Positions 5,833 to 7,561 of a stretch of 7,561 bases of DNA are shown here, piece by piece. The position numbers and the translations under genes are program-made. Position 1 is the first letter of the stretch. Each line of letters starts with the position of its first letter. Under the pieces are notes generated by a model. That model was not told where the DNA came from. It was given only the letters and a program-made list of their open reading frames with translations, and did no database searches. Origin of the DNA: Thermococcaceae archaeon (lineage in GTDB: Archaea; Methanobacteriota_B; Thermococci; Thermococcales; Thermococcaceae); the NCBI GenBank assembly GCA_026986455.1, contig JALSON010000329.1:1-7561 (forward strand). The letters are read 5' to 3'.

Positions 5833-6076
5833 AGAGCTCTTTCGCAACCCTGTTCCCCTCTTTTTCTGTTTCTTCCTTGAGTTCGTCGAGGTTGATGCCC
5901 TTGGCGTTCTTTATCATTTCTTCAAGCATCTTCCTGACGTCGAAGCGTTTCATGACTATCGTATCCCCATCTATCTCAGTTATCAGGAACTCTTCTCCGG
6001 GCTTTATGCCCATCCTTTTTCTGATATCCTTCGGAATGACTACCCTGCCCTTGGTGTCCACTTTAGTTAGTCCCAC
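5822..6076 (-). CDS. vapB: AbrB/SpoVT-type antitoxin (VapB-like)
   Basis: The protein has 84 residues from GTG 6076. The N-terminal 45 residues form a swapped-hairpin AbrB domain with the typical GLTKVDTKGRVVIPKDIRK and GIKPGEEF motifs. Residues 46-84 are a charged helix of the kind that occupies the active site of a PIN partner. The role is to bind and neutralise the adjacent toxin and to repress its own promoter; the AbrB domain dimerises to bind DNA. Alternative starts are TTG 6088 and GTG 6085. I prefer 6076 because GGTGGG at 6081-6086 is correctly spaced from it and because a transcript from the TATA box at 6108-6116 would start near 6086. The 42-base space before it separates this unit from the peptidase gene. 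Confidence 0.87.
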   Translation of the reverse strand: MGLTKVDTKGRVVIPKDIRKRMGIKPGEEFLITEIDGDTIVMKRFDVRKMLEEMIKNAKGINLDELKEETEKEGNRVAKELYGL

Positions 6077-6080
6077 TTTT

Positions 6081-6116
6081 CCCACCAATCCTACATATGC
6101 GCCAAGGATATTTAAA
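6081..6116 (-). promoter_or_regulatory. Promoter and Shine-Dalgarno site of the VapBC-like unit
   Basis: TTTAAATAT (minus strand, 6108-6116) is a good archaeal TATA box placed directly after the stop codon of the upstream peptidase. Its upstream BRE region would overlap that stop. GGTGGG (6081-6086) lies 4 bases before GTG 6076. Between them, CATATG is a small palindrome (6094-6099) that could be part of an autoregulatory operator. Confidence 0.6.
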
Positions 6117-6118
6117 CT

Positions 6119-7114
6119 TTACAGTTCAAACGCTATCGCCTCTATAAGCTTTATCAACGCCTCAAGGTCGGCCAGATGGAGCATCTCGACCTCGCTGTGG
6201 AGGTACCTTATCGGAACGCTCAAAGCGAGAACCTCGCTCCTGCCCTGGAAGACCGACGCGTCAGTTCCGCCGCCGGTGACGCCGATCTGGAGAGGGATAC
6301 CGTTCCTTGAAGCGATTTCCGCCACCCTTCTGGCGAGCTTCCTCGTGTAAATCGCGGAGTTATCGACTGCCCTTATCATGGCACCTCCCCCGAGCCTTAC
6401 GTCTCCGGTTATATCGCCGCAGCAGGCGAAGGAGTCTATAGCAAATGCATACTTTGGAGTGTAATGTTCGGCCAGGAACTTCGCCCCTTTGAGGCCTATC
6501 TCCTCCTGGACGGTGAAAGCGAAGATATAGCGCCCGTCGAGGTCATGGTCAACTAGGTCCTTTATGGCTTCAACGAGGGCAACGACGCCAAAACGGTCGT
6601 CCAGAGAGCGCGTAGAGATATAGCGGTTGTTGAGAACCGCGAAGTGCTTCTTGAAGACCGCGTAGTCAAGAACCTTAACGCCGAGGGCTTCCGCCTCCTC
6701 CCTGTTCTCTGCGCCGATGTCTATGACCAGCTTGCTCCAGGGAACCGTGTCAAACTTCCTTTCGAGGTTCAGGTGCACCGGAAGGGCACCTATAACGCCG
6801 TCGAGCTTCCCGTTTTCGGTAATGACGTCGAAGTGCCTGCCGTAGAGGAGCCTGTCGTCTATTCCACCGATTTTCCTGAAGGTAAGCTTTCCGTCCGGCC
6901 TTACGCCTGTTATGAGAAGCCCAATCTCGTCCATGTGGGCCATGAAGATGCCCTTGAGCTCACCCTCGCCGAGCTCGACGATGAGGTTTCCAATGGTGTC
7001 AACCGTGTAGTCGGCGTAGGGTTCAATCCACTCCGCTATCTTTTCCCTCACCTTCTCCTCGTAGCCGGAAATCCCGGGGATTTGCGTTATCTCCCTGAGT
7101 TCCTCAATCAGCAT
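6119..7114 (-). CDS. M42-family (TET-type) metallo-aminopeptidase
   Basis: The protein has 331 residues, normal for the family. M42 peptidases form cytoplasmic dodecameric tetrahedra with two metal ions per subunit and trim N-terminal residues from peptides made by the proteasome. By family comparison the ligands are all present: H60 (AHMDE), bridging D172 (SLDDRFG), E205 with catalytic base E204 (VQEEIGLKGA), D227 (AIDS) and H306 (YLHSE), together with the GGGTDAS loop at 281-287. Specificity (Glu/Asp, Lys or neutral residue) cannot be assigned from sequence alone. Some members are annotated endoglucanase or cellulase, which is an old misnaming. A longer frame starts at 7180, but it would overlap the upstream dehydrogenase. 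ATG 7114 has an excellent GGAGGTGGTGA just upstream (7117-7127) and gives the standard N-terminus MLIEELREITQIPGISGYE. It lies 19 bases after the dehydrogenase stop and is probably in one operon with it. Confidence 0.93.
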   Translation of the reverse strand: MLIEELREITQIPGISGYEEKVREKIAEWIEPYADYTVDTIGNLIVELGEGELKGIFMAHMDEIGLLITGVRPDGKLTFRKIGGIDDRLLYGRHFDVITENGKLDGVIGALPVHLNLERKFDTVPWSKLVIDIGAENREEAEALGVKVLDYAVFKKHFAVLNNRYISTRSLDDRFGVVALVEAIKDLVDHDLDGRYIFAFTVQEEIGLKGAKFLAEHYTPKYAFAIDSFACCGDITGDVRLGGGAMIRAVDNSAIYTRKLARRVAEIASRNGIPLQIGVTGGGTDASVFQGRSEVLALSVPIRYLHSEVEMLHLADLEALIKLIEAIAFEL

Positions 7115-7116
7115 TT

Positions 7117-7127
7117 TCACCACCTCC
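7117..7127 (-). promoter_or_regulatory. Shine-Dalgarno site fixing the M42 peptidase start
   Basis: GGAGGTGGTGA on the minus strand lies 2 bases before ATG 7114, in the 19-base gap after the dehydrogenase stop. It rules out the longer in-frame reading. Confidence 0.8.
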
Positions 7128-7133
7128 AGGGCA

Positions 7134-7561
7134 TCAGAGCATTCTAACCTCTTCCGGCGGGCGGACTTTGAGGACCTCACGGTTGACCAAATCTTTTGGA
7201 ACCTCGCCGCGCAGAACGGTGAGGAGATTCCTAACCGCCTGGAAGCCCATGTCCTCCATGGCCTCCCTCGAAAGGCCGGCGTGGTGGGGGGTTAAAACCG
7301 TCTCCCATTCGTATCTGAAGAGTTCATGCTCCCGAACGGGCTCGTTTTCAAAGACGTCCGTTGCGTAGCCCTTGAGTTTGCCTTCTTCAATGGCCTTTAC
7401 GAGGGCCTTCTCATCCACCAGTGTGCCGCGCCCTATGTTGACGAGGTACTTGCCCTCAAGGAGTTTGAGCCTTTCCTTGTTGATTATGTGATACGTCTCA
7501 GGCGTTGCTGGAAGGGCGAGTATAACGATATCGCTCTCCTTGAGGACATCATCAAGGGGCT
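7134..7561 (-). CDS. D-2-hydroxyacid dehydrogenase (glyoxylate reductase-like), C-terminal part only
   Basis: About 142 C-terminal residues are visible; the N-terminal part lies beyond the window. In order they show the end of the NAD(P)-binding domain (DDVLKESDIVILALPATPET, then LVNIGRGTLVDEKAL with the conserved catalytic Arg of the xxxRG motif), then DVFENEP with the conserved Glu, and TPHHAGLS with the catalytic His. These three residues form the active site of the family, which reduces 2-oxoacids such as glyoxylate or hydroxypyruvate, or oxidises 3-phosphoglycerate. The GxGxxG coenzyme loop that would separate NAD from NADP use is outside the window. There is no ACT-type regulatory domain at the C-terminus, so a glyoxylate/hydroxypyruvate reductase is more likely than a long-form phosphoglycerate dehydrogenase. 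It precedes the M42 peptidase by 19 bases. Confidence 0.9.
   Translation of the reverse strand, partial: PLDDVLKESDIVILALPATPETYHIINKERLKLLEGKYLVNIGRGTLVDEKALVKAIEEGKLKGYATDVFENEPVREHELFRYEWETVLTPHHAGLSREAMEDMGFQAVRNLLTVLRGEVPKDLVNREVLKVRPPEEVRML

Noticed and set aside
5666..6350. Two open frames on the plus strand opposite the toxin, antitoxin and peptidase genes
   Set aside because: They are complements of well-recognised genes with full catalytic motifs; no start signals.
6644..7147. 167-residue open frame on the plus strand
   Set aside because: It is antisense to the M42 peptidase, whose metal ligands are all intact.
7115..7180. N-terminal extension of the M42 peptidase
   Set aside because: It would overlap the dehydrogenase gene by 47 bases and skip a near-perfect Shine-Dalgarno site before ATG 7114.
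1..7561. CRISPR array, insertion sequence or integration site
   Set aside because: No regularly spaced repeats, no transposase or integrase motifs, and no flanking direct repeats were seen in the window.

Overview
The window looks like a hyperthermophilic archaeon of the order Thermococcales, most likely Thermococcus. The reasons are strong GGAGGTG/GGTGA-type Shine-Dalgarno sites a few bases before starts, TTG/GTG starts, short A/T-rich TATA boxes about 25-35 bases before starts, tight gene packing, and families typical of that group (TET-type M42 aminopeptidase, DUF234-type archaeal ATPase, AbrB/PIN toxin-antitoxin pair, TSUP anion transporters). This assignment is inference from the sequence; no search was run.

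Layout. Positions 1-547 (+) hold the 3' part of an unrecognised gene with a lysine/arginine-rich linker. Positions 594-973 (+) hold a broken archaeal ATPase gene. Its extreme N-terminus is joined directly to its C-terminal DUF234 domain, the ATPase core is missing, and the reading frame shifts near 851-857. A perfect 8-bp hairpin (954-976) sits where this pseudogene meets the next gene tail to tail. Positions 1000-3102 (-) hold a two-gene unit: a secreted helical repeat protein (upstream) and a membrane-anchored winged-helix regulator with an outside sensor domain (downstream). Positions 3103-3370 are non-coding as far as I can judge and hold the unit's promoter plus unexplained palindromes. 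Positions 3371-5414 hold two paralogous TSUP transporters (both -) with a divergent membrane protein of unknown function (+) between them; that gene's 3' end overlaps the second transporter by 59 bases. Positions 5419-6076 (-) hold a VapBC-like pair that runs straight into the second transporter. Positions 6119-7561 (-) hold an M42 aminopeptidase and, upstream, the C-terminal part of a D-2-hydroxyacid dehydrogenase cut by the window edge.

How the genes may work together. The regulator/helical protein pair is the best candidate for an undescribed system: an exported helical protein and a one-component transmembrane transcription factor, 36 bases apart in one transcription unit. The TSUP pair suggests export or uptake of small sulfur or carboxylate anions. 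The toxin-antitoxin pair may be co-transcribed with one transporter. The dehydrogenase and peptidase are 19 bases apart and look like an ordinary housekeeping operon. Nothing here is a complete mobile element, CRISPR array or stable RNA gene.

Several starts given here are shorter than the longest open frame. I chose them from Shine-Dalgarno and TATA positions or from paralogue alignment, and the reasons are given per gene.
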